DNA of 64,000 bases from Pectobacterium aquaticum (GCF_003382565.3 NZ_CP086253.1:3038001-3102000), one strand, 5' to 3'; numbered from the stretch's first letter, positions 1 through 8,361 are shown. Notes: generated by a model from the letters alone, not told the origin. Made by a program: numbers and translations.

Positions 1-194
1 ATCTGGAAAAAGATCACGGCAAACAGCGTAACGTTAATCAACCCAAACAAATAGTTGATGGTTTTTTCCTGACTCGCAAACCAGATACACAGCAGGCCAA
101 ACAGCGTACCAATCGCCTCAATCCAGGAAAGCGCATATCCCCCTTCCCCCAAAGGGATATGAATTAAAATATTGCTGGTACTTAAAAAGTCCAT
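1..194 (-). CDS. pnuC: Nicotinamide riboside transporter PnuC, N-terminal part (cut by window edge)
   Basis: The minus strand from 194 reads an open frame beginning MDFLSTSNILIHIPLGEGGY and running off the left edge after about 64 codons. The start and the following hydrophobic stretch (LFGLLCIWFASQEKTINYLF, then NVTLFAVIFF) match enterobacterial PnuC, an inner-membrane transporter that brings in nicotinamide riboside for NAD synthesis. It lies 57 bases downstream of nadA on the same strand, the nadA-pnuC pairing seen in E. coli, so the two are probably cotranscribed and controlled by NAD status. The C-terminal two thirds are outside the window. Confidence 0.9.
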   Translation of the reverse strand, partial: MDFLSTSNILIHIPLGEGGYALSWIEAIGTLFGLLCIWFASQEKTINYLFGLINVTLFAVIFFQ

Positions 195-251
195 CTCACC
201 ACCCTGTCTCAATTATTGTAAAAAAAGCTATCAAGAGGCCCAAGATCTCCG

Positions 252-1313
252 TCAGGCATTCCCTTTCACACGCAATTTTAGTGAAGCCGCAAAATCCAGC
301 ATGCGATTAAGCGGGATTAACGCACCTTCTCGCAGGGCTGCATCAATATGAATCTCGTGAGCGTCACCGCCTTGCTCCAGGCCGTTAGCAATCGCCTCAA
401 GCCCGTTCATCGCCATCCACGGGCAGTGGGCGCAGCTGCGGCAGGTTGCCCCTTCGCCCGCGGTGGGCGCTTCCAGCAACGTTTTCTCCGGGCAGGCCTG
501 CTGCATCTTGTAGAAAATACCGCGATCGGTCGCCACAATCAGCTCGCGCTGTGGCAGCGTTTTCGCAGCCTGAATCAGTTGGCTGGTTGACCCAACGGCA
601 TCAGCCATCTCTACCACGCTCTGCGGCGATTCGGGATGAACCAAAATTGCCGCATCGGGGTACAGCACCTTCATGCGCTGCAGCGCCTGCGTTTTAAATT
701 CGTCATGCACAATGCAAGCGCCCTGCCAGCACAGTACATCCGCCCCTGTCTGCTTTTGTACATAGCTTCCCAGGTGACGGTCCGGTGCCCAGATAATCTT
801 TTCTCCCAGGCTATCCAGATGCTCGATCAATTCCACCGCGATGCTGGATGTGACCACCCAATCAGCACGCGCTTTCACTGCCGCGGAGGTATTGGCATAC
901 ACCACCACCGTTCGGTCCGGGTGCGCATCGCAAAAACGGCTGAACTCATCAACAGGACAACCGAGATCGAGCGAGCATTCTGCTTCCAGCGTGGGCATCA
1001 GAATCGTCTTTTCCGGGTTGAGTATCTTGGCGGTCTCTCCCATAAAGCGGACCCCCGCTACCAGCAGCGTTGATGCCGAATGGGTGCTGCCGAAACGCGC
1101 CATTTCCAGCGAATCCGCTACGCAGCCGCCGGTTTCTTCCGCCAGCGCCTGAATTTCAGGATCGGTATAGTAGTGCGCGACCATGACGGCATTTCTTTCC
1201 CGCAGCAGCGTTTTTATCCTGCTACGATAGTGCTGTTTTGCATCAGCCGATAAGGGTCTGGGCTTCGGCGGAAAGGGATAAATGGTCTCATTGCTATCAA
1301 AAAGGATACTCAT
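252..1313 (-). CDS. nadA: Quinolinate synthase NadA
   Basis: NadA is a 4Fe-4S enzyme that condenses iminoaspartate with dihydroxyacetone phosphate to quinolinate, in de novo NAD synthesis in the cytoplasm. The frame is 353 residues from MSILFDSNETIYPF, the usual family length. The three-cysteine signature is visible: the cysteine of ECSLDLGCP, CWQGACIVHDEF, and the C-terminal CRSCAHCPW segment. The YPFPPKP start motif is as in E. coli. An in-frame ATG 36 bases upstream (1349) would add 12 residues with no family counterpart, so I chose 1313. The next gene, pnuC, handles salvage of the same cofactor. Confidence 0.97.
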   Translation of the reverse strand: MSILFDSNETIYPFPPKPRPLSADAKQHYRSRIKTLLRERNAVMVAHYYTDPEIQALAEETGGCVADSLEMARFGSTHSASTLLVAGVRFMGETAKILNPEKTILMPTLEAECSLDLGCPVDEFSRFCDAHPDRTVVVYANTSAAVKARADWVVTSSIAVELIEHLDSLGEKIIWAPDRHLGSYVQKQTGADVLCWQGACIVHDEFKTQALQRMKVLYPDAAILVHPESPQSVVEMADAVGSTSQLIQAAKTLPQRELIVATDRGIFYKMQQACPEKTLLEAPTAGEGATCRSCAHCPWMAMNGLEAIANGLEQGGDAHEIHIDAALREGALIPLNRMLDFAASLKLRVKGNA

Positions 1314-1376
1314 TATAAACTTCCACGATGACAACTCGGGTTGTAACACCTGATACTCATTAATGATCAGTATCGA

Positions 1377-1394
1377 CGTTTTTTATCCTAAACA
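1377..1394 (-). promoter_or_regulatory. Possible NadR operator upstream of nadA
   Basis: The 18 bases contain CGTTTT, six bases, then TAAACA. This fits the enteric NadR box TGTTTA-N6-TAAACA at 10 of the 12 specified positions, and sits 64-81 bases upstream of the nadA start. NadR represses nadA in enteric bacteria when NAD is plentiful. A second TGTTTA half-site occurs at 1451-1456. No binding data are available, so this is a motif match plus context. Confidence 0.4.
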
Positions 1395-1541
1395 AAATAC
1401 CGAAAATTCGCCCTAAAGTCGCGGTATTTTTTCCATATTACCCACCATTCTGTTTACTATGCTTAAAATGGTGAGGTGGAATGCGTACGTGGCATGACTC
1501 GTAGAAAAGAGACGTAGAAGAGGGACAAAGAGAGAAATGGC

Positions 1542-1667
1542 ATGGCCAGCCTCTATATCAGACTATATCGCGATACCCTGACCGTCAGAAACGTGGACAC
1601 GAAACAAGAGGTGACGGAGCAATCAGAAACGCCTTTTACCACCACACGTTTACCGATCAGGAAATGA
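1542..1667 (+). CDS. Unrecognised 41-residue ORF, possibly a truncated gene
   Basis: In the roughly 410-base gap between nadA and the DUF554 gene, the plus strand holds an ATG frame of 41 codons (MASLYIRLYRDTLTVRNVDT at the start, ending in RLPIRK). A purine-rich stretch lies a few bases before the ATG. The alternating hydrophobic/charged pattern looks like the first beta strands of a folded protein rather than random sequence, and the frame stops abruptly with no in-frame continuation. It may be the surviving N-terminus of a deleted gene or a small protein. I do not recognise a family, and chance cannot be excluded at this length. Confidence 0.3.
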   Translation: MASLYIRLYRDTLTVRNVDTKQEVTEQSETPFTTTRLPIRK

Positions 1668-1724
1668 CACAAAATTTAGCGGCGACTTGCCTTCGATCGT
1701 CAGCCGCCAATCAGACGCAGCGCT

Positions 1725-2441
1725 TTAGGCGAAGAAGCGATGCCAGTACAGAGAGATAGGAATAACCAAAACCAACGCAGGCAGGAAGTTAACCACCGCA
1801 AATGATTTGATCTGCGCGATCCTTAGCCCTACAGCAATCATGATAATTCCTCCACAGGCAGAAAAATCACCCATAGTGATCTCTGTCATAAAGGGCATAA
1901 TCAATTTGGCGGAGAAGAATAGCAGCGTCTGGATAATAACCTGCGGTATCGCAATCGACATCACGGCAAGACCAAGCGTGATGGAAAAAATCAGCGCGGT
2001 GAAAATATCCAAAGCAGATTTGATGATCAGCAGTTGATAATCACCAGTGAGTCCTTCCGTCAACGCCCCAACCACACCGGTTCCGCTGGCACAAAACAGG
2101 ACGATTAACGCGGTAAAATTCTGAGTGTAGACATCCTGCGGCAAACGGTGCTCCTGTGCAGGCAGCACGCGGTTTAATCCTTTCTGAATCATCGTACCGG
2201 CCCACTGCACACCAGACTCCATACGTAACAGTTCACCTAACGCAACGCCAATCACAATAGCCAGCGCCACCGCAGGCAGTTGCTGGACTTTCACAACCAG
2301 CGTCACCCCCATTGCAATCGACACCATCGCAAATGCTGGCGGAAGGCCATCTTGCAAACGCTGAGGGATAAAACGACGCAAAGCAATACCCAGACCACTA
2401 CCAATCAAGATAGCGGCACCATTAATCAACGGACCAATCAT
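1725..2441 (-). CDS. DUF554 inner-membrane protein (YqgA-like)
   Basis: This 238-residue, strongly hydrophobic protein begins MIGPLINGAAILIGSGLGIA, the standard start of the DUF554 family to which E. coli YqgA belongs. About six or seven membrane segments can be seen, with glycine-rich turns such as GIALRRFIPQRLQDGLPPAF and a conserved-looking CASGTGVVGALTEG stretch near residue 120. The function of the family is not established. In E. coli the space between the tRNA-Lys cluster and nadA has no such gene, so this position is an insertion relative to that map. The gene stands alone, with about 235 bases upstream that hold nothing I recognise. Confidence 0.85.
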   Translation of the reverse strand: MIGPLINGAAILIGSGLGIALRRFIPQRLQDGLPPAFAMVSIAMGVTLVVKVQQLPAVALAIVIGVALGELLRMESGVQWAGTMIQKGLNRVLPAQEHRLPQDVYTQNFTALIVLFCASGTGVVGALTEGLTGDYQLLIIKSALDIFTALIFSITLGLAVMSIAIPQVIIQTLLFFSAKLIMPFMTEITMGDFSACGGIIMIAVGLRIAQIKSFAVVNFLPALVLVIPISLYWHRFFA

Positions 2442-2676
2442 ATATCTTCCTAAACAGGGCTACACGCGTTTCCCTGTGGCAATGACTCCATCCCTGCTCG
2501 ATAGAATTAGAAAACAGTTCCTGACGGGTTATATAGTTCATAGAGAGGGGCAAAGACCTAATATACCGCAAAGTCTTAACGAGTAGGGAATGATGATGGC
2601 TTTATCTCACCGATGCGACATGTGCGATATATGATTTAAAATGAGTTTATTCGAGGAAGGAAATTTACTGCCGAAG

Positions 2677-2791
2677 TGGTGGGTCGTGCAGGATAACTCG
2701 GCCTCCGGCCTCGCCCCTTCGGAGTCAACGCTAACGCGTCGCTGTCTCGCTTCGCTCGGCTCGAACCTGCGACCAATTGATTAAAAGTCAA
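2677..2791 (-). pseudogene. Broken third tRNA-Lys copy: 3' half only, split by a 66-base insert
   Basis: Bases 2677-2694 match the 3' end of the neighbouring tRNA-Lys genes (including CCA), and 2761-2791 match the tRNA from the T arm back through the anticodon loop. Between them, exactly in the T loop, lie 66 GC-rich bases (2695-2760) with short internal inverted repeats. The 5' half (acceptor strand, D arm) is missing, so this cannot give a tRNA. A free 3' tRNA half is what an integrated element leaves at its far attachment site, but no integrase is seen nearby. Confidence 0.8.
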
Positions 2792-2852
2792 GATACTTGC
2801 TATGTGAATAACGAGAGGAATAGCGATTGTATAATGTTGAATTGCTAGGAGA

Positions 2853-2928
2853 TGGTGGGTCGTGCAGGATTCGAACCTGCGACCAATTGATTAAAAGTCA
2901 ACTGCTCTACCGACTGAGCTAACGACCC
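2853..2928 (-). tRNA. tRNA-Lys (anticodon TTT)
   Basis: The minus strand gives a 76-base cloverleaf: acceptor GGGTCGTT, D arm AGCTCAGTCGGTAGAGC, anticodon loop CTTTTAA with anticodon TTT, T arm with GGTTCGAATCC, and encoded CCA. It is identical over its whole length to the copy at 2980-3055. Both lie downstream of cpoB, where E. coli also has its Lys/Val tRNA cluster; no Val genes are present here. The two copies are probably read from one promoter upstream of the 2980 copy. Confidence 0.98.
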
Positions 2929-2979
2929 GCAATGCGGAACTACTTTGATACTTAATGCTGCTATAACTGCACTTGAAAT

Positions 2980-3055
2980 TGGTGGGTCGTGCAGGATTCG
3001 AACCTGCGACCAATTGATTAAAAGTCAACTGCTCTACCGACTGAGCTAACGACCC
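2980..3055 (-). tRNA. tRNA-Lys (anticodon TTT)
   Basis: This 76-base copy is identical to the one at 2853-2928, with anticodon TTT, all invariant arms and encoded CCA. It is the first tRNA of the pair, 50 bases downstream of a promoter-like element at 3106-3133 and 51 bases upstream of the second copy. Confidence 0.98.
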
Positions 3056-3105
3056 AATTTCATGCTGCTTTAGCGTTTTGCTATTTGCCTTGGCAACGGC
3101 GGCAC

Positions 3106-3133
3106 ATATTACTGATTTAAATTTTCGGCGCAA
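3106..3133 (-). promoter_or_regulatory. Promoter of the tRNA-Lys pair
   Basis: Reading the minus strand, TTGCGC (-35) is followed after 16 bases by TAATAT (-10) and then a GC-rich stretch, GTGCCGCC, just where transcription would begin. A GC-rich discriminator is typical of stable-RNA promoters under stringent control. The element lies about 50 bases before the first tRNA-Lys. Confidence 0.55.
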
Positions 3134-3180
3134 CCTATTTTCTTAAAAAACTGTTTGATTGCTTACTCTTAAGACGTTTA

Positions 3181-3217
3181 GGCACAAAAACCGCTCATGA
3201 TGCGCAATTTTTGTGCC
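3181..3217 (-). terminator. Stem-loop after cpoB, probable end of the tol-pal transcript
   Basis: GGCACAAAAA and its exact reverse complement TTTTTGTGCC flank a 17-base loop, starting 14 bases beyond the cpoB stop. Part of the T tract is within the stem. It could terminate the tol-pal-cpoB message before the tRNA promoter; termination is inferred from position. Confidence 0.5.
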
Positions 3218-3230
3218 AATTAAGACGGGG

Positions 3231-4007
3231 TTACGATGCAGATAAACGTTTTTGTGCCTGCTTTGCACTTTCCGTATTGGGGTACATTTTTACAACTTGC
3301 TGGTAAACGGCCTTGGCTTTATCAACCTGACCTTTTTCCTGCATGATCACCCCAACCTTCAGCAACGCCTCGGAACTTTTTGGTGACTTGGGATAATTTT
3401 TGACTACATTGGCGAAATAGTACGCCGCATCGTCCTTTTTCCCCTTGTTGTAATTCAACTGACCAAGCCAATAGTTAGCATTAGGTTGATACGTTGAATC
3501 TGGGTACTTTTTGACGAATGCCTGAAATGCGCTGATAGCCTGATCGTACTGTTTTTTCTCCAGCACGAGGGCGACTGCGGCATTGTAATCTGTATTCGCA
3601 TCACCCGTACTGGCTGGTGCCGCCGTATTGGCAGCACCAGTATCAGTACCCGCCGCAGCGGCAGGTGCACCGTCTGTCGGCGGTGTAGAAGATGATTGCG
3701 AACTTAATCCATCAATCTGCTGATAGATCTGTTTCTGTCGTTCAACAACCTGATTCAACTGATACTGACTTTCCTGAATCTGACCACGTAGGCTGTCGAT
3801 ATCACGCTGATTATCAGAGAGCTGCTGTTGAAGTTGGGTTAAAAGCTGACTGTGAGCGTTAGAAATACGCTCCAATTGAGTGACGCGATCTTCGACCGAG
3901 CCTGAGCCGACATTACTGATTGGCGCTTGGGCAGTAGCGGCCCAAGGGACCGCTACGCCAACCAGTAACGACAGACCCAACAGGTGATGTCTGAAGTTAC
4001 TGCTCAT
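3231..4007 (-). CDS. cpoB: Cell division coordinator CpoB (YbgF)
   Basis: CpoB is a periplasmic protein that, in E. coli, links Tol-Pal constriction of the outer membrane to septal peptidoglycan synthesis by PBP1B. The 258 residues begin with a signal peptide ending near ATAQA (about residue 27). A coiled-coil trimerisation segment follows (about 35-100, Gln-rich with the RDIDSLRGQIQESQYQLNQV pattern), then a Ser/Pro/Ala/Thr-rich linker (about 103-130) and tetratricopeptide repeats to the end (for example YPDSTYQPNANYWLGQLNYN). It is the last gene of the tol-pal cluster, 9 bases after pal. Confidence 0.96.
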   Translation of the reverse strand: MSSNFRHHLLGLSLLVGVAVPWAATAQAPISNVGSGSVEDRVTQLERISNAHSQLLTQLQQQLSDNQRDIDSLRGQIQESQYQLNQVVERQKQIYQQIDGLSSQSSSTPPTDGAPAAAAGTDTGAANTAAPASTGDANTDYNAAVALVLEKKQYDQAISAFQAFVKKYPDSTYQPNANYWLGQLNYNKGKKDDAAYYFANVVKNYPKSPKSSEALLKVGVIMQEKGQVDKAKAVYQQVVKMYPNTESAKQAQKRLSAS

Positions 4008-4016
4008 GCGATTCTC

Positions 4017-4526
4017 TTAATATACCAGAACGGCACGACGGTTTTTGGCATAAGCCGCTTCGTCATGACCGAGAACAGCTGGTTTCTCTTTACCGTAAGA
4101 AACGATAGAGATCTGATCGGAAGAAACGCCTTTACCTTGCAGGTACATTTGTACCGCGTTGGCACGACGCTCACCCAGAGCGATGTTGTATTCTGGCGTA
4201 CCGCGTTCGTCCGCATGACCTTCGATAGTCACTTTGTAAGACGGGTTGCTACGCAGGAATGCAGCGTGTGCGTCCAGCATCTGAGCGAATTCAGAGCTCA
4301 CATCGTACTTGTCCAGACCGAAGTAAACGATGTTGTTGCGCTGTAATTCTTGCATCTGCAAACGAGCTTGCTCAGAAGAAGACATGTTGCCGCCGTCCAT
4401 CATGCCGTTGTTGCCTGCACCCATGGAAGATTGGTCATTGTCTGCGTTCTTGTTGGAGCTACAAGCGGCCACTGCCAGTACCGGCAGAGCCAACATCAGG
4501 CCTTTCAGCACTTTATTGAATTGCAT
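4017..4526 (-). CDS. pal: Peptidoglycan-associated lipoprotein Pal
   Basis: Pal is an outer-membrane lipoprotein that anchors the outer membrane to peptidoglycan and binds TolB. The 169-residue frame starts MQFNKVLKGLMLALPVLAVA with a lipobox ending in Cys 22, followed by Ser-Ser, which favours outer-membrane sorting. A Gly/Asn/Met-rich linker leads to an OmpA-like domain (about 65-169) with the diaminopimelate-binding pattern EGHADERGTPEYNIALGERR. It lies between tolB and cpoB, as in other gammaproteobacteria. Confidence 0.98.
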   Translation of the reverse strand: MQFNKVLKGLMLALPVLAVAACSSNKNADNDQSSMGAGNNGMMDGGNMSSSEQARLQMQELQRNNIVYFGLDKYDVSSEFAQMLDAHAAFLRSNPSYKVTIEGHADERGTPEYNIALGERRANAVQMYLQGKGVSSDQISIVSYGKEKPAVLGHDEAAYAKNRRAVLVY

Positions 4527-4566
4527 TTCTTATGTCCTTTGACGAGTTTATTGTACATATCTGTAC

Positions 4567-5859
4567 TTATAGATACGGCGACCAGGCAGGGAATTTAACC
4601 TGTCCATCAGTAGCCGGAAGACGCGCTTTGAAACGCCCATCTGTCGAAACCAACTGTAGCACTGAACCCAGCCCTTGTTTGGAACTGTAGATCACCATCG
4701 TGCCATTCGGTGCGATACTTGGCGTTTCGTCTAGGAACGTGTCCGTCAATACTTGTACGGCACCCGTTACCAGATCCAGTTTGGAAATATGCTGAGCTCC
4801 ACCATTCGAGCTCACCGTTACCAAAAATTTCCCGTCGGCGCTCACATCTGAGTCCTGATTCTGAGAACCTTCCCAGGTCAGACGCTGTGGCGCGCCGCCG
4901 TTAGCATTCACTTTATAAACCTGCGGACGACCAGCCTGGTCTGAAGTATAGGCCAAGGTCTGGCTGTCTGGGAACCAGGTTGGTTCCGTGTTATTGCTGC
5001 GACCATCGGTCACCTGGCTGATTTGCCCAGATCCCAGATTCATCACATACAGATTCAAGCTACCACTCTTAGACAGTGCGAACGCTAACTTGCTGCCATC
5101 AGGAGAGAAAGAAGGCGCACCGTTGTGACGCGGGAAGGAAGCAACCTGACGGATTGCACCATTTGCCAGTGTCTGAATAACCAACGCAGAACGGCCACTT
5201 TCAAACGTTACATAGGCCAGCTTGCTGCCGTCTGCGGACCAGGCCGGAGACATCAGCGGCTGTGGTGAGCGGTGAACCACAAATTGGTTGTAGCCGTCAT
5301 AATCCGCAACGCGCAGTTCATAAGGGAACTGACCACCGTTAGTCTGAACGACGTAAGCGATACGGGTACGGAACGCCCCTTTGATACCACTCAGTTTCTC
5401 AAACACTTCATCACTGGCTGTGTGCGCCGCATAGCGCAACCACTGCTTGGTCACTTTGAACTGATTCTGCGCTAATACGTTGCCCGGGTTACCCGAAGTA
5501 TCGACGAGTTGGTAAGAAACCAGATAGCTGCCATCAGCACTTGGTTGAACCTGACCAACCACAACCGCATCGATGCCCAATGCCGTCCATGCTGCTGGCG
5601 TCACTTCAGATGCCGTTGCAGGTTGCTGAGGCATACGGTTTGCATCGATCGGGTTGAATTTTCCGCTGTTACGCAAGTCAGCACCCACGATGCCGCCTAC
5701 GTCTTCAGGCGCAGCGCCCGGGCCAGCCCATTTGAACGGAACAACACCGATAGGACGTGCAGAGTCTACCCCTTGGGTAATCTCAATACGTACTTCCGCG
5801 TGCAGCGCCGCTGCCCACAGCATTAAAAAGCTTACTGCAATTTTCAGTACTTGCTTCAT
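4567..5859 (-). CDS. tolB: Tol-Pal system periplasmic protein TolB
   Basis: TolB is the periplasmic partner that shuttles between Pal and TolA during envelope constriction. The 430 residues match the family length. A signal peptide ends near ALHAEVRIE (residue 21); it is followed by the TolA-contacting N-terminal domain (to about 165) and a six-bladed beta propeller with repeated SPDGSKLAF-type motifs (WSADGSKLAYV, FSPDGSKLAFAL, WFPDSQTLAYTSDQ). The gap to tolA is 137 bases, so an internal promoter is possible. Pal follows 40 bases downstream. Confidence 0.98.
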   Translation of the reverse strand: MKQVLKIAVSFLMLWAAALHAEVRIEITQGVDSARPIGVVPFKWAGPGAAPEDVGGIVGADLRNSGKFNPIDANRMPQQPATASEVTPAAWTALGIDAVVVGQVQPSADGSYLVSYQLVDTSGNPGNVLAQNQFKVTKQWLRYAAHTASDEVFEKLSGIKGAFRTRIAYVVQTNGGQFPYELRVADYDGYNQFVVHRSPQPLMSPAWSADGSKLAYVTFESGRSALVIQTLANGAIRQVASFPRHNGAPSFSPDGSKLAFALSKSGSLNLYVMNLGSGQISQVTDGRSNNTEPTWFPDSQTLAYTSDQAGRPQVYKVNANGGAPQRLTWEGSQNQDSDVSADGKFLVTVSSNGGAQHISKLDLVTGAVQVLTDTFLDETPSIAPNGTMVIYSSKQGLGSVLQLVSTDGRFKARLPATDGQVKFPAWSPYL

Positions 5860-5996
5860 CTCATCTCCCTTATCCAGACGCGAAGTCTACGATAAATTAG
5901 CAGAATTTTAACAAAAACAAACCAATGTCAACAAAACAACATAACCTGGTTTATTTACCATCGTAATAATCTTAAACCTATGGGTAAACAGCCCGG

Positions 5997-7172
5997 TTAC
6001 TGCGGTTTAAAGTCTATTGGCGCATTTTTAAAAGCCTCATAAACATCCGTACTGGGTGGCTTCGGTATTCTAGCCTGTTTGGCAGCCGCAATAGCCGCCT
6101 GGCATAACGCCGGATCGCCGCCTTCAGCAGTGACATCAATCAGCAGACCATCTGGCGCCAGCTTAATCCGTAACGTACAGGTACGCCCTTTGTAGAGCTG
6201 CCAGTCATAAAACTTGCTCTGAATGGCTGAACGCACCTGACTACCATAGCTATCAAGCGCTGCACCTGATGCACCGCTCTTCTTATTGTTACCTGTGCCC
6301 GCAGGCGCACCGCCACCAGACTTCGGCGCATTTTTCGATGAAGCCAACCCGCCCAGCAAATCATCAACGGCACTTTCCTGCTTAGCCGCTTCTGCGGCCG
6401 CTTTCTTTTTATCCTCAGCGGCTTTCTTAGCTGCTGCGGCTGCTTCTGCTTTCTTCGCTGCTTCAGCGTCAGCTTTTTGCTTAGCCGCCTCAGCTGCTGC
6501 TTTTTGTTTAGCTTGTTCAGCCTCTGCGGCTGCCTTTGCAGCTTCTGCTTTAGCGGTTTCTGCTGCCTTCTGCTTAGCGGCTTCAGCGGCTTTTTCTTTA
6601 GCCTCTTCTTCCGCCTGCTTCTTAGCCGCAGCGGCTGCAGCGGCCTGTTTCTTCGCTTCGTCTTCCGCTTTCTTTTTAGCGTCTGCCGCCGCTTTCGCCT
6701 GCTGTTCAGCTTCAGCCTTCGCTTTTGCTGCTGCAGCTTCGGCTTGCTTCTGCTGTTCTTTTGCCTGCTGAGCCGCTGCTTCAGACTGCTTACGCTGTTC
6801 AGCCTGTTCCTGAGCCTGCTTTTTCGCCTCTTCCTGCGCTTGCAGACGCTCTTTTTCCAACTCTTTCAGCCGCTGCTGTTCAGCCACTTGCTTCTGCTGG
6901 AGTTCTTCGGCCTGCCGTTCAGCTTGCTTCTGACGCAGCTGTTCAGAACGTTTCGCATCGGTCTGCTGCTGCTGTTGGCGGTTATATTGCTCCACCACTG
7001 CGCTCGGATCGACCATTACAGCATCAATTGACGAGCCTCCGCCGCCCCCGCTGGCATCCATCGTTTGCGTCGACGAACTCCAGAGCAGCAAAGCAATCAG
7101 TATGATGTGCAAAACAGCCGAGATGATCACGGCACGTTTCAGCTTATCGTTTTGTTGGTTTGCCTTTAACAC
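5997..7172 (-). CDS. tolA: Tol-Pal system protein TolA
   Basis: TolA spans from the inner membrane to the outer membrane and transmits proton-motive-force energy from TolQR to TolB-Pal. The 391 residues show one membrane helix (about 14-34, VIISAVLHIILIALLLWSSS), then a long Ala/Lys/Glu/Gln-rich helical domain (about 60-275), then a globular C-terminal domain with the paired cysteines of RTCTLRIKLAPDG and DPALCQAA. The repetitive middle makes long open frames on the opposite strand, which are artefacts. It lies between tolR and tolB. Confidence 0.97.
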   Translation of the reverse strand: MLKANQQNDKLKRAVIISAVLHIILIALLLWSSSTQTMDASGGGGGSSIDAVMVDPSAVVEQYNRQQQQQTDAKRSEQLRQKQAERQAEELQQKQVAEQQRLKELEKERLQAQEEAKKQAQEQAEQRKQSEAAAQQAKEQQKQAEAAAAKAKAEAEQQAKAAADAKKKAEDEAKKQAAAAAAAKKQAEEEAKEKAAEAAKQKAAETAKAEAAKAAAEAEQAKQKAAAEAAKQKADAEAAKKAEAAAAAKKAAEDKKKAAAEAAKQESAVDDLLGGLASSKNAPKSGGGAPAGTGNNKKSGASGAALDSYGSQVRSAIQSKFYDWQLYKGRTCTLRIKLAPDGLLIDVTAEGGDPALCQAAIAAAKQARIPKPPSTDVYEAFKNAPIDFKPQ

Positions 7173-7236
7173 AAGCGATTCCCAAAAACAGTGTTGCCAG
7201 AAATAGGCTTAACGATCATTACCGTAATACGCTCAT

Positions 7237-7662
7237 TTAAATCGGTTGCGTCATCAAACCAACGGATTTTACGCCAGCCTGATGCAACAAATTCAACGCT
7301 TTAATGATCTCATCATAAGGAACATCCTTCGCGCCACCAATTAAAAAGACCGTCTTTGGATTAGCTAACAGTCGTGATTGCGCTTCAGCAACCACCTGTT
7401 CTGCTGGGAGTTGCTCAATACGGTTTTGTTCAATCACCAGGCTATATTGTCCTATGCCCGAAACCTCTACGATCACGGGCGGATTATCGTTGCTGGAGAC
7501 CGTTTTTGAGTCGGTCGCATCAGGCAGATCCACCTCAACGCTCTGCGTAATAATCGGTGCTGTCGCCATAAAAATCAGCAGCAGCACCAACAACACATCC
7601 AGTAGCGGAACAATGTTGATCTCGGATTTCAGCTCACGACGGCCTCTGCGTACTCGTGCCAT
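7237..7662 (-). CDS. tolR: Tol-Pal system protein TolR
   Basis: TolR is a small inner-membrane protein (ExbD family) that forms the proton-conducting complex with TolQ and binds peptidoglycan. The 141 residues have a charged cytoplasmic start (RRGRRELKSEINIVPLLDVL) and one membrane helix (about 18-40) carrying the key Asp in NIVPLLDVLLVLL, then a periplasmic domain. It starts 12 bases after tolQ, which suggests translational coupling. Confidence 0.97.
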   Translation of the reverse strand: MARVRRGRRELKSEINIVPLLDVLLVLLLIFMATAPIITQSVEVDLPDATDSKTVSSNDNPPVIVEVSGIGQYSLVIEQNRIEQLPAEQVVAEAQSRLLANPKTVFLIGGAKDVPYDEIIKALNLLHQAGVKSVGLMTQPI

Positions 7663-7674
7663 GCTCCCCCCTGA

Positions 7675-8361
7675 TTACTTGCTGTTGTCGCTGGAGAACG
7701 CCTGACGGTGCAGGATCGCGATAAACTCTTCCGTAAAGTTGTCGTAGTTCTGCTCCAGTTTGCCCACCCGCTGGTTAAGGCGGTTATACGCCATAACCGC
7801 AGGAATAGCTGCAAACAACCCTATTGCAGTTGCAATCAAGGCTTCAGCAATACCAGGAGCAACCATTTGTAAGGTTGCCTGCTTCACTGCGCCCAGCGCG
7901 ATGAAAGCGTGCATAATTCCCCAAACAGTACCGAACAGACCGATATACGGGCTGATAGAACCCACGGTGCCCAAAAATGGAATGTGTGTTTCCAGCGTTT
8001 CCAATTCACGGTTCATTGAAATGCGCATTGCACGAGACGCCCCTTCCACCACCGCTTCGGGCGCATGACTGTTGACACGATGCAACCGTGCAAATTCTTT
8101 GAAACCTGAATGGAAGATTTGTTCAGTGCCCGTCAGGCTATCGCGGCGAGTCTGACTTTCCTGATAGAGGCGCGACAGTTCGATACCCGACCAAAATTTG
8201 TCCTCGAACGCCTCAGTCTCACGCGTCGCCGAGTTCAGAATTCGGGTACGTTGAATAATGATCGCCCAAGAAGCGATAGAAAAACAGATTAAAATCAGCA
8301 TGATTAGTTTGACCAGAAGGCTTGCCTTCAGGAACAAATCAAAAACGTTCATGTCAGTCAC
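7675..8361 (-). CDS. tolQ: Tol-Pal system protein TolQ
   Basis: TolQ is the three-helix inner-membrane subunit (ExbB/MotA family) that makes the stator pentamer around TolR. The 228 residues nearly match E. coli TolQ, including the amphipathic start MTDMNVFDLFLKASLLVKLI, the family motif FLGTVGSISPYIGLFGTVWG in helix 2 and ATAIGLFAAIPAVMAYN in helix 3. The start codon is GTG and overlaps the ybgC stop by four bases (GTGA), so translation of the two is coupled. Confidence 0.98.
   Translation of the reverse strand: MTDMNVFDLFLKASLLVKLIMLILICFSIASWAIIIQRTRILNSATRETEAFEDKFWSGIELSRLYQESQTRRDSLTGTEQIFHSGFKEFARLHRVNSHAPEAVVEGASRAMRISMNRELETLETHIPFLGTVGSISPYIGLFGTVWGIMHAFIALGAVKQATLQMVAPGIAEALIATAIGLFAAIPAVMAYNRLNQRVGKLEQNYDNFTEEFIAILHRQAFSSDNSK

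Noticed and set aside
2891..3133. 80-codon minus-strand frame over the tRNA-Lys region
   Set aside because: It runs through the intact tRNA-Lys gene at 2980-3055, part of the second one and the tRNA promoter; it is not a gene.
6286..7105. Long open frames on the plus strand opposite tolA
   Set aside because: They arise from the Ala/Lys/Glu-rich codons of TolA; their products are low-complexity Ala/Ser/Phe/Leu strings with no independent support.
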